A DNA stretch of 14,777 nucleotides. Source: JBFHDX01 sp041584475 (GTDB lineage: Bacteria > Pseudomonadota > Alphaproteobacteria > UBA8366 > JADFVY01). Every line of letters starts with the position of its first letter. Positions within the stretch are counted from its first letter, which is position 1. Of this stretch, positions 1 to 6,692 are shown in pieces. The DNA lies in assembly GCA_041584475.1 (NCBI GenBank), contig JBFHDX010000094.1, forward strand, positions 1-14,777. Direction: 5' to 3'. The translations under genes were made by a program, and so were the position numbers. The notes beneath the pieces were generated by a model that did not search any database, was not told the DNA's origin, and worked only from the letters and a program-made list of their open reading frames with translations.

Positions 1-1959
1 CGACCGAAGGGCGCACCGGTGCGCGGCGTCGGGGCCGACGCCTCCGGCCCGCTCAGCTTCATGGATGTGTGGGATGCCATGTGCCGCACGATCATGAGCG
101 CTGGATATCGCCGCGGCGCCATGATGGGCACGCTGAGCTGCAGCCACCCGGACATCCGGGCGTTCGTGCGGGCCAAGCACGAGCCGGGCCGGCTCCGCAT
201 GTTCAACCTGTCGGTCCTGGTCACCGACGATTTCATGCGCGCGGTGCGCGAGGACAGTCCCTGGCCGCTGGTGTTCGACGGCGTGACCTTCTCGACCGTG
301 CGCGCGCGCGACCTGTGGGACGAGATCATGCGGGCGACCTACGCCTACGCGGAGCCCGGGGTGATCTTCATCGATCGCATAAACAAGTTGAACAATCTCT
401 ACTACGTCGAGGAAATACATGCCACAAATCCGTGTGGCGAACAGCCCTTACCGGCCTATGGCGCGTGCCTTCTCGGATCGGTCAACCTGGCGCGGCTCGT
501 GCGCGACCCGTTTACGAGCAAGGCGCGGCTCGACGTCGAGGAGCTCGAGCGGCTCGTTCCCACCGCCGTTCGCATGCTCGACAACGCGATCGACGTCTCG
601 CGCTTCCCGCTCGAGCGCCAGCGCGAGGAGGCGATCGCCAAGCGGCGCATCGGCCTCGGCGTCACCGGGCTCGCCGACGCGCTGATCATGTGCCGCGCGG
701 CGTACGGAGGCGCCGAGGCGGTAGCGCTGACCGAGCGCTGGCTGGCGTCGTTCCGCAACGCCGCCTACCGCGCCTCCATCGCGCTTGCCCGCGAGAAGGG
801 CGCGTTTCCGCTCTACGACCGCAAGAAATACACGGCCGGCGAGACGATCCGCGGGCTGCCGAAGGATATCCGCGACGCCATCGCGAAGCACGGAATCCGC
901 AACGCCCTCGTCACCTCGATCGCGCCGACCGGAACGATCTCGCTGCTGGCGGACAACGTCTCCTCCGGTATCGAGCCGGTGTTCAGCTACCGGTTCACGC
1001 GCAGCATGCTGATGCCCGACGGCAGCCGTCGCGACGAGGAGGTCGTCGATTACGCCTGGCACATGTTCCGCGCGCTCGAGGGTGAAGAGGCGCCGCTTCC
1101 GGACTATTTCACCGACGCCCAGCAGCTGGCCCCGGAGGCCCACGTCGTCATGCAGGCCGCGGTGCAGAAATTCATCGACAGCTCGATCTCGAAGACCATC
1201 AACCTGGCCGAGGACATCCCGTTCGAAGCGTTCAAGGACGTCTACATGCAGGCCTACGAGCTCGGCTGCAAGGGCTGCACGACCTATCGTCCGAACGTGG
1301 TGACCGGCGCCGTGCTGAGTGCCGACCGCAAGGAACCGGCGGCCGCCGTGCCGGCCGAGACGAAGCCGCCCGTTGCGGCCGCACCGCCGGTCGCGGCCGC
1401 ACCGACCGTCGAGGAGACGGCGGCGCCGGGCGCCGGCGTCGTCTACATGACGCAGCCGCTGGAACGGCCCGAGGCGCTGGTCGGTAAGACCTACAAGCTG
1501 CGCTGGCCGGACAGCGACCACGCCTTCTACATCACGCTCAACGATATCGTTCAGGACGGCCGGCGACGGCCCTTCGAGGTCTTCATCAACTCGGCGAACC
1601 TCGAGCACTATGCCTGGACCGTGGCGCTGACGCGCATGATCAGCGCCGTGTTCCGCCGCGGCGGCGACGTCACCTTCGTGGTGCGCGAACTGAAGAGCAT
1701 TTTCGATCCGCGCGGCGGCTACTGGATGGAGGGGCGCTACGTTCCGTCGCTGCTGGCGGCGATCGGCGAGATCGTCGAGCGCCACATGATCGACATCGGC
1801 TTCATTCCGCAGCGCGCCGAGGATGAGGAACCCGCGCTCGCACGGGTCGCCGGCGACAGGACGCCGCTGCGGTTCTGCCCGAAGTGCAGCCAGCCGGGCC
1901 TGCTGCGCCAGGAAGGCTGCGACGTCTGCCCGTCCTGCGGCTACTCGAAATGCAGCTGA
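1..1959 (+). CDS. nrdJ: Adenosylcobalamin-dependent (class II) ribonucleoside-diphosphate reductase, 3' part
   Basis: The frame is open from base 1, so the 5' end lies outside the window; 652 residues are visible. The enzyme reduces ribonucleotides to deoxyribonucleotides using a B12-derived thiyl radical. The active-site motif NPCGE lies at 427-441 with Cys at 433-435. The family blocks IAPTGTISLL (about 922-951) and GCKGCTTYRPN (about 1267-1299) follow. An Ala/Pro-rich linker (about 1330-1440) then leads to a TSCPD-like accessory domain (about 1441-1810) typical of long alphaproteobacterial NrdJ. The C-terminus is a Cys-rich ribbon (CPKC, CPSCGYSKC, 1876-1956) of the kind thought to relay electrons from thioredoxin. 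Oddity: 379-450, over the active site, is AT-rich with rare codons, unlike the rest of the gene. A small zinc-ribbon gene follows after 7 bp. Family assignment is very secure. Confidence 0.97.
   Translation, partial: RPKGAPVRGVGADASGPLSFMDVWDAMCRTIMSAGYRRGAMMGTLSCSHPDIRAFVRAKHEPGRLRMFNLSVLVTDDFMRAVREDSPWPLVFDGVTFSTVRARDLWDEIMRATYAYAEPGVIFIDRINKLNNLYYVEEIHATNPCGEQPLPAYGACLLGSVNLARLVRDPFTSKARLDVEELERLVPTAVRMLDNAIDVSRFPLERQREEAIAKRRIGLGVTGLADALIMCRAAYGGAEAVALTERWLASFRNAAYRASIALAREKGAFPLYDRKKYTAGETIRGLPKDIRDAIAKHGIRNALVTSIAPTGTISLLADNVSSGIEPVFSYRFTRSMLMPDGSRRDEEVVDYAWHMFRALEGEEAPLPDYFTDAQQLAPEAHVVMQAAVQKFIDSSISKTINLAEDIPFEAFKDVYMQAYELGCKGCTTYRPNVVTGAVLSADRKEPAAAVPAETKPPVAAAPPVAAAPTVEETAAPGAGVVYMTQPLERPEALVGKTYKLRWPDSDHAFYITLNDIVQDGRRRPFEVFINSANLEHYAWTVALTRMISAVFRRGGDVTFVVRELKSIFDPRGGYWMEGRYVPSLLAAIGEIVERHMIDIGFIPQRAEDEEPALARVAGDRTPLRFCPKCSQPGLLRQEGCDVCPSCGYSKCS
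1375..1404 (+). repeat. Short direct repeat in the NrdJ Ala/Pro linker
   Basis: The 12-mer GCGGCCGCACCG occurs at 1375-1386 and again at 1393-1404, an 18-bp period. It encodes a repeated V-A-A-A-P unit in the flexible linker between the catalytic core and the TSCPD-like domain of NrdJ. This is a simple low-complexity linker expansion and probably varies in length among relatives. Confidence 0.6.
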
Positions 1960-1966
1960 CCCGTTG

Positions 1967-2182
1967 ATGGCCGCGCGCCGGAAATGCCCGCGCTGCGGCG
2001 TCGCCATCAAGGGCTACGTCGACGAATGCCCGGCCTGCGGGCTCGACCGGCCGGTCCCGCTGCCCTGGTACATCTACCCGATCATGCTGGTCATCTTCAT
2101 CGCCGCCGTCTGGTTGTTCGTCGATCTGGAGGCGATCGCGCGGGCGATCCTGGGCGTGCGCGAAGGTCTGCGCGCGATGTGA
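1967..2182 (+). CDS. Small zinc-ribbon, single-membrane-segment protein, unknown function
   Basis: This 71-residue protein has a CPRC (residues 7-10) and CPAC (21-24) pair, a treble-clef/zinc-ribbon signature. A hydrophobic segment follows at about 34-53 (WYIYPIMLVIFIAAVWLFV), which should form one transmembrane helix, and then a short charged tail. I chose the ATG 7 bp after the nrdJ stop. The frame is open further upstream, but that part overlaps nrdJ and looks like shadow sequence. No clear Shine-Dalgarno is present, so translation may be coupled to nrdJ termination. The ribbon probably faces the cytoplasm, by the positive-inside rule. I do not recognise a named family. Proximity suggests co-transcription with nrdJ, but nothing in the sequence shows a role in nucleotide reduction. 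Confidence 0.7.
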   Translation: MAARRKCPRCGVAIKGYVDECPACGLDRPVPLPWYIYPIMLVIFIAAVWLFVDLEAIARAILGVREGLRAM

Positions 2183-2229
2183 ATATCGGCGGCTGCTCCG
2201 GCGGGCCGTACGCCGCATGCCCTTCAACG

Positions 2230-2246
2230 GCCACGCAGGCCGTGGC
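2230..2246. other. Small stem-loop between the nrdJ unit and the aminotransferase
   Basis: GCCACG (2230-2235) and CGTGGC (2241-2246) form a perfect 6-bp stem around a 5-base loop, 48 bp after the zinc-ribbon gene stop. No T-run follows, so it is not a standard intrinsic terminator. It could be an RNA end-stabilising hairpin or chance in GC-rich DNA. Confidence 0.3.
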
Positions 2247-2283
2247 AGGATGAGCCGGCAGCAAGCTTCGCGAGGATCGGTCC

Positions 2284-3003
2284 CTGAGAGCACCGGACGA
2301 GCCGTTTCAGCTGATCGAGACCATGCGATGGGATCGCGAGGAGGGATTCTACCTGCGTGACCGCCATCTCGACCGCCTGCAGGCGTCGGCGGAGCAATTC
2401 GGCTTTCCCTGTGTCCGCTCGGAGATCGGGGCCGCGCTCGACCGTGTCGCCGCCACGCTCGACGGGCTCTGCCGGGTCCGGCTGCTGCTCGCCGCCGATG
2501 GCGTCCTGAGCTTCGAGACCGCTTCGCTCGACCCCGCAGGTATTGGCCGCAGCGACATCCGGTTCACGCTGTCGCCGCGTGCCGTCGACAGCAGCGATCC
2601 GTTCCGGCGCCACAAGACGACCCGGCGCGGGATTCTCGACAGCGAGCGCCGGCGGCTGGCCGCCGAGACCGGCTGCGACGAGGTCATATTCGCCAATGAG
2701 CGCGGCGAGCTGACCGAGGGCAGCTACACGACGCTCTTCCTGCAGCGCGGCGGAATATTGCTGACGCCGCCGCTCGCCTGCGGCCTGCTCGACGGTACGC
2801 TGCGCCGCGAGCTGCTCGCGGCGGGCGATCCCGAAGTGCGCGAGGAGGTTCTCCATCCCCGCGATCTGGAGACGGCGGACATCGTCTGGCTCGGCAATTC
2901 CGTGCGTGGCCTGCAGCGCGGGCAGCCGGCCGGCGACGACGCTATCCGGCCGGCCGGTCCCGCTCGACGAGCGCGAGCAGACGATGGAGAGGACCGTCGG
3001 TGA
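2284..3003 (+). CDS. Class IV PLP-dependent aminotransferase, PabC-like (aminodeoxychorismate lyase/branched-chain type)
   Basis: Fold-type IV PLP enzyme. The Schiff-base lysine sits in FRRHKTTRR (nt about 2602-2628), followed by ELTEGSYTTLF and LLTPPLACGLLDGTLRREL, which bind cofactor phosphate and substrate. It most resembles the PabC domain at the C-terminus of PabB–PabC fusions, which makes 4-aminobenzoate for folate, but branched-chain or D-amino-acid transamination cannot be excluded. Start: the conserved strand FQLIETMRW begins upstream of the only in-frame ATG (2323), and no ATG, GTG or TTG exists between it and the stop at 2251-2253. CTG at 2284 has GAGGA at 2272-2276, 7 bp upstream, so I place the start there (239 aa). 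The last ~20 residues after LGNSVRGL look non-conserved and overlap the convergent chaC 3' end by 62 bp. Confidence 0.88.
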   Translation: MRAPDEPFQLIETMRWDREEGFYLRDRHLDRLQASAEQFGFPCVRSEIGAALDRVAATLDGLCRVRLLLAADGVLSFETASLDPAGIGRSDIRFTLSPRAVDSSDPFRRHKTTRRGILDSERRRLAAETGCDEVIFANERGELTEGSYTTLFLQRGGILLTPPLACGLLDGTLRRELLAAGDPEVREEVLHPRDLETADIVWLGNSVRGLQRGQPAGDDAIRPAGPARRARADDGEDRR

Positions 3004-3541
3004 TGCCGAGCTCGTCGAGGTGGCGCACCGTATTGACCAGATAGTCGCGATTGGCCCCGCCCTGGCCGTTGCCCTGGCGGATCAGGCGCACGATCTCGGC
3101 GTCCGGCAGGCCGCCGGCATATTGCCGGTGCGCCCGGTCGACGACGAAGCAGTGGCAGGTCAGGACGCGGTCGCCGGCACGGGCCGTGAGAACGCGCGGC
3201 CGGTAGACGCCGGTCACCATTTCACGATCCCACAGATAGTCGAGGACCGCCCGCGCCTCGCCCCGCACGACACGGAACGCCATGCCGCGGCACGAGCCGC
3301 CGCGGTCGAGTCCGAGCACGAGGCCCGGCCGCTCCGGCGTGCCGCGGTAGCGGTGCGAGTAGACGCAGAACGCCCGGTGCCAGCCGTGCAGGATCGCCTC
3401 GCGCACCTCGACATGCCCGAAACCCGGGTTCCACATGAGCGAGCCGTAGCCGAAAATCCAGACCTCCGAGTCGGCGCGCACCGTGTCGAGGAAGGCGCGC
3501 TTGCGGTGCATCAGCTCCCGCGCTTCGGAATCCCCCGGCAT
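2942..3541 (-). CDS. chaC: ChaC-family gamma-glutamylcyclotransferase (glutathione-specific)
   Basis: 199 residues with the family's N-terminal signature IFGYGSLMWNP at about 29-39, which forms the substrate-binding loop. The catalytic glutamate is expected at E107 in LWDREMVTGVYRP. ChaC enzymes cleave glutathione to 5-oxoproline and Cys-Gly in the cytoplasm. Length and the middle motifs (HGWHRAFCVYS, GLDRGGSCRGMAFRV) fit the family well. It is the last gene of the leftward operon, with 6 bp between the tyrA stop and its ATG. No strong Shine-Dalgarno is seen there, so translation may depend on tyrA. An internal ATG at residue 11 (3511) has GGGAG only 3 bp upstream; the longer start is preferred only weakly. 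Its 3' end overlaps the convergent aminotransferase. Confidence 0.93.
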   Translation of the reverse strand: MPGDSEARELMHRKRAFLDTVRADSEVWIFGYGSLMWNPGFGHVEVREAILHGWHRAFCVYSHRYRGTPERPGLVLGLDRGGSCRGMAFRVVRGEARAVLDYLWDREMVTGVYRPRVLTARAGDRVLTCHCFVVDRAHRQYAGGLPDAEIVRLIRQGNGQGGANRDYLVNTVRHLDELGITDGPLHRLLALVERDRPAG

Positions 3542-3547
3542 CGCCGA

Positions 3548-4528
3548 TCAGCCCGACTCGCCCTGCTCGCCTTCGTCCCCATCTTCGGCTTCGGTGGCGA
3601 TGAACCGGCCTGCCTGGCCCATCTCGACGACGCCGCGACGGATCTCGCGCGTGCGCTGGAACCACTGTTCGAGGATCTCGGCCTCGCCCCAGCGGATCGC
3701 GCGCTGCAGTCCCGTCAGATCCTCGACGAAGCGGCCCAGCATCTCGAGAACCGCGTCGCGGTTGTTGAGGAAGACGTCGCGCCACATGATCGGGTCGGAG
3801 CCGGCGATCCGCGTGAAATCGCGAAAGCCGCCGGCCGAGTATTTGATGACTTCGGACGTCTCCACGACGTCCCCGTTGTCCACCGCCTCCCGGCGCAGCT
3901 GCGACTCCAGGTCGGCCGCCGTGCCGACGATCGTGTAGGCGATCAGGTGCGGCAAGTGGGAGGTGACGGCGAGCACGCGGTCATGGTGGTGCGCGTCCAT
4001 GATCTCGACCATGCTGCCGGCGCGGCGCCACAGTTCGGCGACCTTGTCGACGGCCTCGCGGTCGGTTCCGGGCGGCGGCGTGAGGATGCAGAAACGGTGC
4101 TCGAAGAGTTCGGCGAACCCCGACTCCGGCCCGGAATGCTCGGTCCCGGCGACCGGGTGGCCGGGGACGAAGTGCACGCCCTCGGGCAGCAGCGGCCCGA
4201 CGTCGCGGATGACCGCGGTCTTGACCGATCCGACATCGGTCACGATCGCCCCGTGCTTGAGCCGCCCGGCGAAGCTCGCCGCGAGATCGCCGAAGGTGCT
4301 GATCGGGGAGCAGAGCACGACGAGGTCCGCGCCGTCGACGATTTCTGCCGGATCGGCGTTGACGCTGTCGACGAAGCCGAGCCGCATCGCGGTGTCCAGC
4401 GTCTGCTGCGTGCGCGCGCAGCCGGCGATGTGGCCGGCCAGCCCCTCGCGCTTCATCACCCAGCCCAGCGACGAGCCCTCGAGGCCGAGGCCGATCAGGG
4501 CGACGCGGTCGAACAGAACGGCGCTCAT
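3548..4528 (-). CDS. tyrA: Prephenate/arogenate dehydrogenase
   Basis: 326 residues. TyrA oxidatively decarboxylates prephenate to 4-hydroxyphenylpyruvate (or arogenate to tyrosine) with NAD(P)+. An N-terminal Rossmann domain (about 8-35) is followed by the family motifs TDVGSVK (97-103) and GHPVAGTEHSG (123-133), which carry catalytic and binding histidines. A helical dimerisation domain with HLPHLIAY and GGFRDFTRIA follows. The nucleotide-binding loop reads GLGLEGSS, with Glu where family members normally have Ile or another hydrophobic residue. The start is the ATG overlapping the hisC stop (ATGA, 4525-4528), with GGAGG at 4533-4537 inside hisC; upstream in-frame sequence is hisC shadow. 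The overlap indicates translational coupling. An acidic tail (EAEDGDEGEQGE) ends the protein. I see no ACT domain. Confidence 0.95.
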   Translation of the reverse strand: MSAVLFDRVALIGLGLEGSSLGWVMKREGLAGHIAGCARTQQTLDTAMRLGFVDSVNADPAEIVDGADLVVLCSPISTFGDLAASFAGRLKHGAIVTDVGSVKTAVIRDVGPLLPEGVHFVPGHPVAGTEHSGPESGFAELFEHRFCILTPPPGTDREAVDKVAELWRRAGSMVEIMDAHHHDRVLAVTSHLPHLIAYTIVGTAADLESQLRREAVDNGDVVETSEVIKYSAGGFRDFTRIAGSDPIMWRDVFLNNRDAVLEMLGRFVEDLTGLQRAIRWGEAEILEQWFQRTREIRRGVVEMGQAGRFIATEAEDGDEGEQGESG

Positions 4529-5613
4529 GTCGCCTCCATGTGTTCCGCCAGGGCCGCGACCAGGGCGCGGTTCTCGTCCTCCAGGCCGACCGTGACGCGG
4601 ATCGATTCGGGCAGGCCGTAAGCGCCCATCCGCCGCGTGATCACGCCGCGGGAGAGCAGCCATTGGTACGCCGCTTCGCTGCGCCCGGAATCGGCGAAAC
4701 GGACCAGGACGAAGTTTCCGACCGAGGGCGGCACCTCGAGGCCGAGACCGCCGATCTGCTGCGTCAGCCAGTCGAGCCAGCGCGCATTGTGCTCGCGGCT
4801 CGCGTCGCCGTGCTCCATGTCGGCGAGCGCCGCGATCCCGGCGGCCTGGGCCGAGGCGGTGGTGTTGAACGGGCCCCTGATCCGGTTCAGCACGTCGATC
4901 ACGGGCGGCGCGCCGTAGGCCCAGCCCAGCCGCTGCGACGCGAGGCCGAATATCTTCGAGAACGTCCGCAGCATGACGACGTCGTCGCGGCCATCGGCCA
5001 GCTCGGCACCGGTGTCGTAGTCGGCGCGCTCGACATATTCGGCGTAGGCCGCGTCGATCACCAGCAGCACGCCGTCGCGCAGCCCCTCGCGCAGCCGCCG
5101 CAGCGCCTTGCGGGGCAGGTAGCTGCCCGTCGGGTTGTTCGGGTTGGCGAGGAACAGCAGCCGCGTGTGCTCGTTGACCCGGTCGAGCAGCGCGTCGACG
5201 TCGGCGGTGAGGTTGCGCTCGGGCGCCGACACCGGAACGGCCCCGGCGGCGCGCGCCGAAATCGCGTACATCAGGAAGCCGTGCTCGCTGTGCAGCACCT
5301 CGTCGCCGGGGCCCGCATAGGCCCGGATCAGCAACGATATCAGCTCGTCCGAGCCGGCGCCGCAGACGATACGCGCGGGATCGAGACCGAAGCGCCGGCC
5401 GATGGCCTCGCGCAGCGACACCGCGCCGCCGTCGGGATAGCGATGCAACGCATCGGCGACGGAGCGGTAGGCGGCGACCGCCTGCCGGCTCGGCCCGAGC
5501 GGATTCTCGTTGGCCGAGAGCACGATCGCCCGCTCGGTGCCCGGCACGGTATGGCCGCCGCCGACATAGGCGGCGATATCCATGATCCCCGGACGCGGCT
5601 GTGGTATCGCCAT
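4525..5613 (-). CDS. hisC: Histidinol-phosphate/aromatic aminotransferase
   Basis: 362 residues, fold-type I PLP aminotransferase of the HisC family. Visible motifs are SANENPLGPS (33-42), GAGSDELI (85-92), ANPNNPTGSY (156-165), the PLP aspartate in DAAYAEY (187-193), the Schiff-base Lys at TFSKIFGL (K220) and the RLGW arginine at 228. It transaminates imidazole-acetol phosphate in histidine synthesis; HisC enzymes of this type often also accept 4-hydroxyphenylpyruvate and phenylpyruvate. Its position between chorismate mutase and tyrA suggests the aromatic role matters here (inference). A near-perfect Shine-Dalgarno (AGGAGG) overlaps the upstream stop codon (5622-5629) and sits about 9 bp before the ATG, which fixes the start. 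The tyrA start overlaps its stop by 4 bp. Confidence 0.95.
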   Translation of the reverse strand: MAIPQPRPGIMDIAAYVGGGHTVPGTERAIVLSANENPLGPSRQAVAAYRSVADALHRYPDGGAVSLREAIGRRFGLDPARIVCGAGSDELISLLIRAYAGPGDEVLHSEHGFLMYAISARAAGAVPVSAPERNLTADVDALLDRVNEHTRLLFLANPNNPTGSYLPRKALRRLREGLRDGVLLVIDAAYAEYVERADYDTGAELADGRDDVVMLRTFSKIFGLASQRLGWAYGAPPVIDVLNRIRGPFNTTASAQAAGIAALADMEHGDASREHNARWLDWLTQQIGGLGLEVPPSVGNFVLVRFADSGRSEAAYQWLLSRGVITRRMGAYGLPESIRVTVGLEDENRALVAALAEHMEAT

Positions 5614-5626
5614 GGCGCGGTTCCTC

Positions 5627-6484
5627 CTAGGGATCTCCGCCGGCCCGTCCGGCCGCCGGCAACGGCGCGGGATAGGCGCCCACGATCATGACCGTCTCGA
5701 CCGGGTCGCGCGCCGCCAGCAGCTGGACGCCGACATCGCGGTCGTCGAGGAAACCCGCCGCCTCGACGAGGTGCAGGTTCAACGCCTTGCCGTGCGCGGC
5801 GATCGTCTGCGCCGAAAGCTTCGCCTTCGCCAGCATGTCGTCCATGGCGGCACGGCCCACCGCGTCCGCGGTCTCGACGACGAGCAGCGTGCGGTCGTCC
5901 CCGGTCGGCTCCGGGGCGATGCGCGCGATGACGAGCGCCTGCGGCGATTCCCCCCTGGCGTTGCCGAGATCCGCGAACGGCAGCCGCATGACGATGCGCG
6001 GCGCATCCGGGGCGAACAGCCGTCCCCACCAGGGCGGGTCGTCGTGCTCGGTCGGAAACGGCAGCACGCCGTGCGTCGCCCTGCCCTCGGAGACCTGCGC
6101 GAGCACGTCGCGCCGGGTCGCATAGGGCGTCAGGTCGGTATGGCTGCCGAAATGATCGCGCGCCATGTCCCAATAGCCCTTGTCGCTGCCGTCGGAATAG
6201 ACGGCGATCGCGTACGGACCCTGCATCGCCGTCACCGACGCGATGATCTCGCGCCAGATCCGCACCAGCGCGCCGCGCGGAAACGGGCCGTGGTGACGCG
6301 CCGCCAGGCGTCGCAGGATCTCCGCCTCGCGCCCCGGCCGCATGGCCGACACGCCGCTGCGGCTCTTGGTATCGGCGATCCGCCGGACGACCTCGGTGCG
6401 GCGCATGATCAGGTCGTGCAGCGCGGTGTCGATATCATCGATCTCGCGTCGCAGCTCGTCGAGTTCCGCCTCCGTCTTGCGCAT
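5627..6484 (-). CDS. Chorismate mutase (AroQ) with degenerate prephenate dehydratase/ACT-like C-terminal region
   Basis: 285 residues. Residues 1-88 are an AroQ chorismate mutase: ELDELRREIDDID (R12/R13), R28/R29, K40 and the RPGREAEIL pair (R52, E53) match the active-site pattern, so it should turn chorismate into prephenate. Residues 89-285 align by eye to a P-protein tail. DVLAQVSEGRATHGVLPFP resembles the PDT stretch ending in PIENS, and PEPTGDDRTLLVV plus the final VGAYP resemble the ACT domain. However, the dehydratase TRF motif, ENS and the ACT GALV/ESRP motifs are absent, and the region is about 80-100 residues shorter than a full PheA. I predict mutase activity only. It is first in the leftward operon. 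I chose ATG 6484 because the GTG-initiated extension to 6583 lacks conservation-like features. No clear Shine-Dalgarno. Confidence 0.87.
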   Translation of the reverse strand: MRKTEAELDELRREIDDIDTALHDLIMRRTEVVRRIADTKSRSGVSAMRPGREAEILRRLAARHHGPFPRGALVRIWREIIASVTAMQGPYAIAVYSDGSDKGYWDMARDHFGSHTDLTPYATRRDVLAQVSEGRATHGVLPFPTEHDDPPWWGRLFAPDAPRIVMRLPFADLGNARGESPQALVIARIAPEPTGDDRTLLVVETADAVGRAAMDDMLAKAKLSAQTIAAHGKALNLHLVEAAGFLDDRDVGVQLLAARDPVETVMIVGAYPAPLPAAGRAGGDP

Positions 6485-6658
6485 CGTCGGTCCGGCGTCC
6501 AGCCCTCTCGCTTGTGCGGGCGCCGACGATCCTGCACCGCGGGAACCCGGGCACTCCCGCCGACGGTGCGCCGCCTGCGCCACCTCAGAGACCCCGTGAC
6601 GCGGGCGCTCACCGCCGTCGCCATCGGGATACCGAAAAGACAGGCTTCTTAGCAGCTT

Positions 6659-6691
6659 GGCGGGCCCCTGTCAGCAATCCGCGGGGGCGCC
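6659..6691. other. Interrupted stem-loop upstream of metX
   Basis: GGCG (6659-6662) pairs with CGCC (6688-6691), and CCCC (6665-6668) with GGGG (6684-6687), leaving a 2-base bulge and a 15-base loop. Neither side is followed by a T-run. It may be a leader structure of the leftward operon or chance in GC-rich DNA. Confidence 0.3.
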
Positions 6692-6692
6692 G

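Noticed and set aside
301..312. CG dinucleotide run as a Z-DNA or regulatory site
   Set aside because: It encodes Arg-Ala-Arg-Asp in frame within NrdJ and is expected from the GC-rich codon bias.
448..2010. Leftward open frame of 520 codons opposite nrdJ
   Set aside because: Shadow frame of a strongly conserved RNR gene, with no motif of its own.
2906..4621. Rightward open frame of 571 codons opposite chaC and tyrA
   Set aside because: Antisense shadow of two genes with clear catalytic motifs; its residue composition is that of a mirrored codon pattern.
4540..5691. Rightward open frame of 383 codons opposite hisC
   Set aside because: Shadow of hisC; no recognisable motif.
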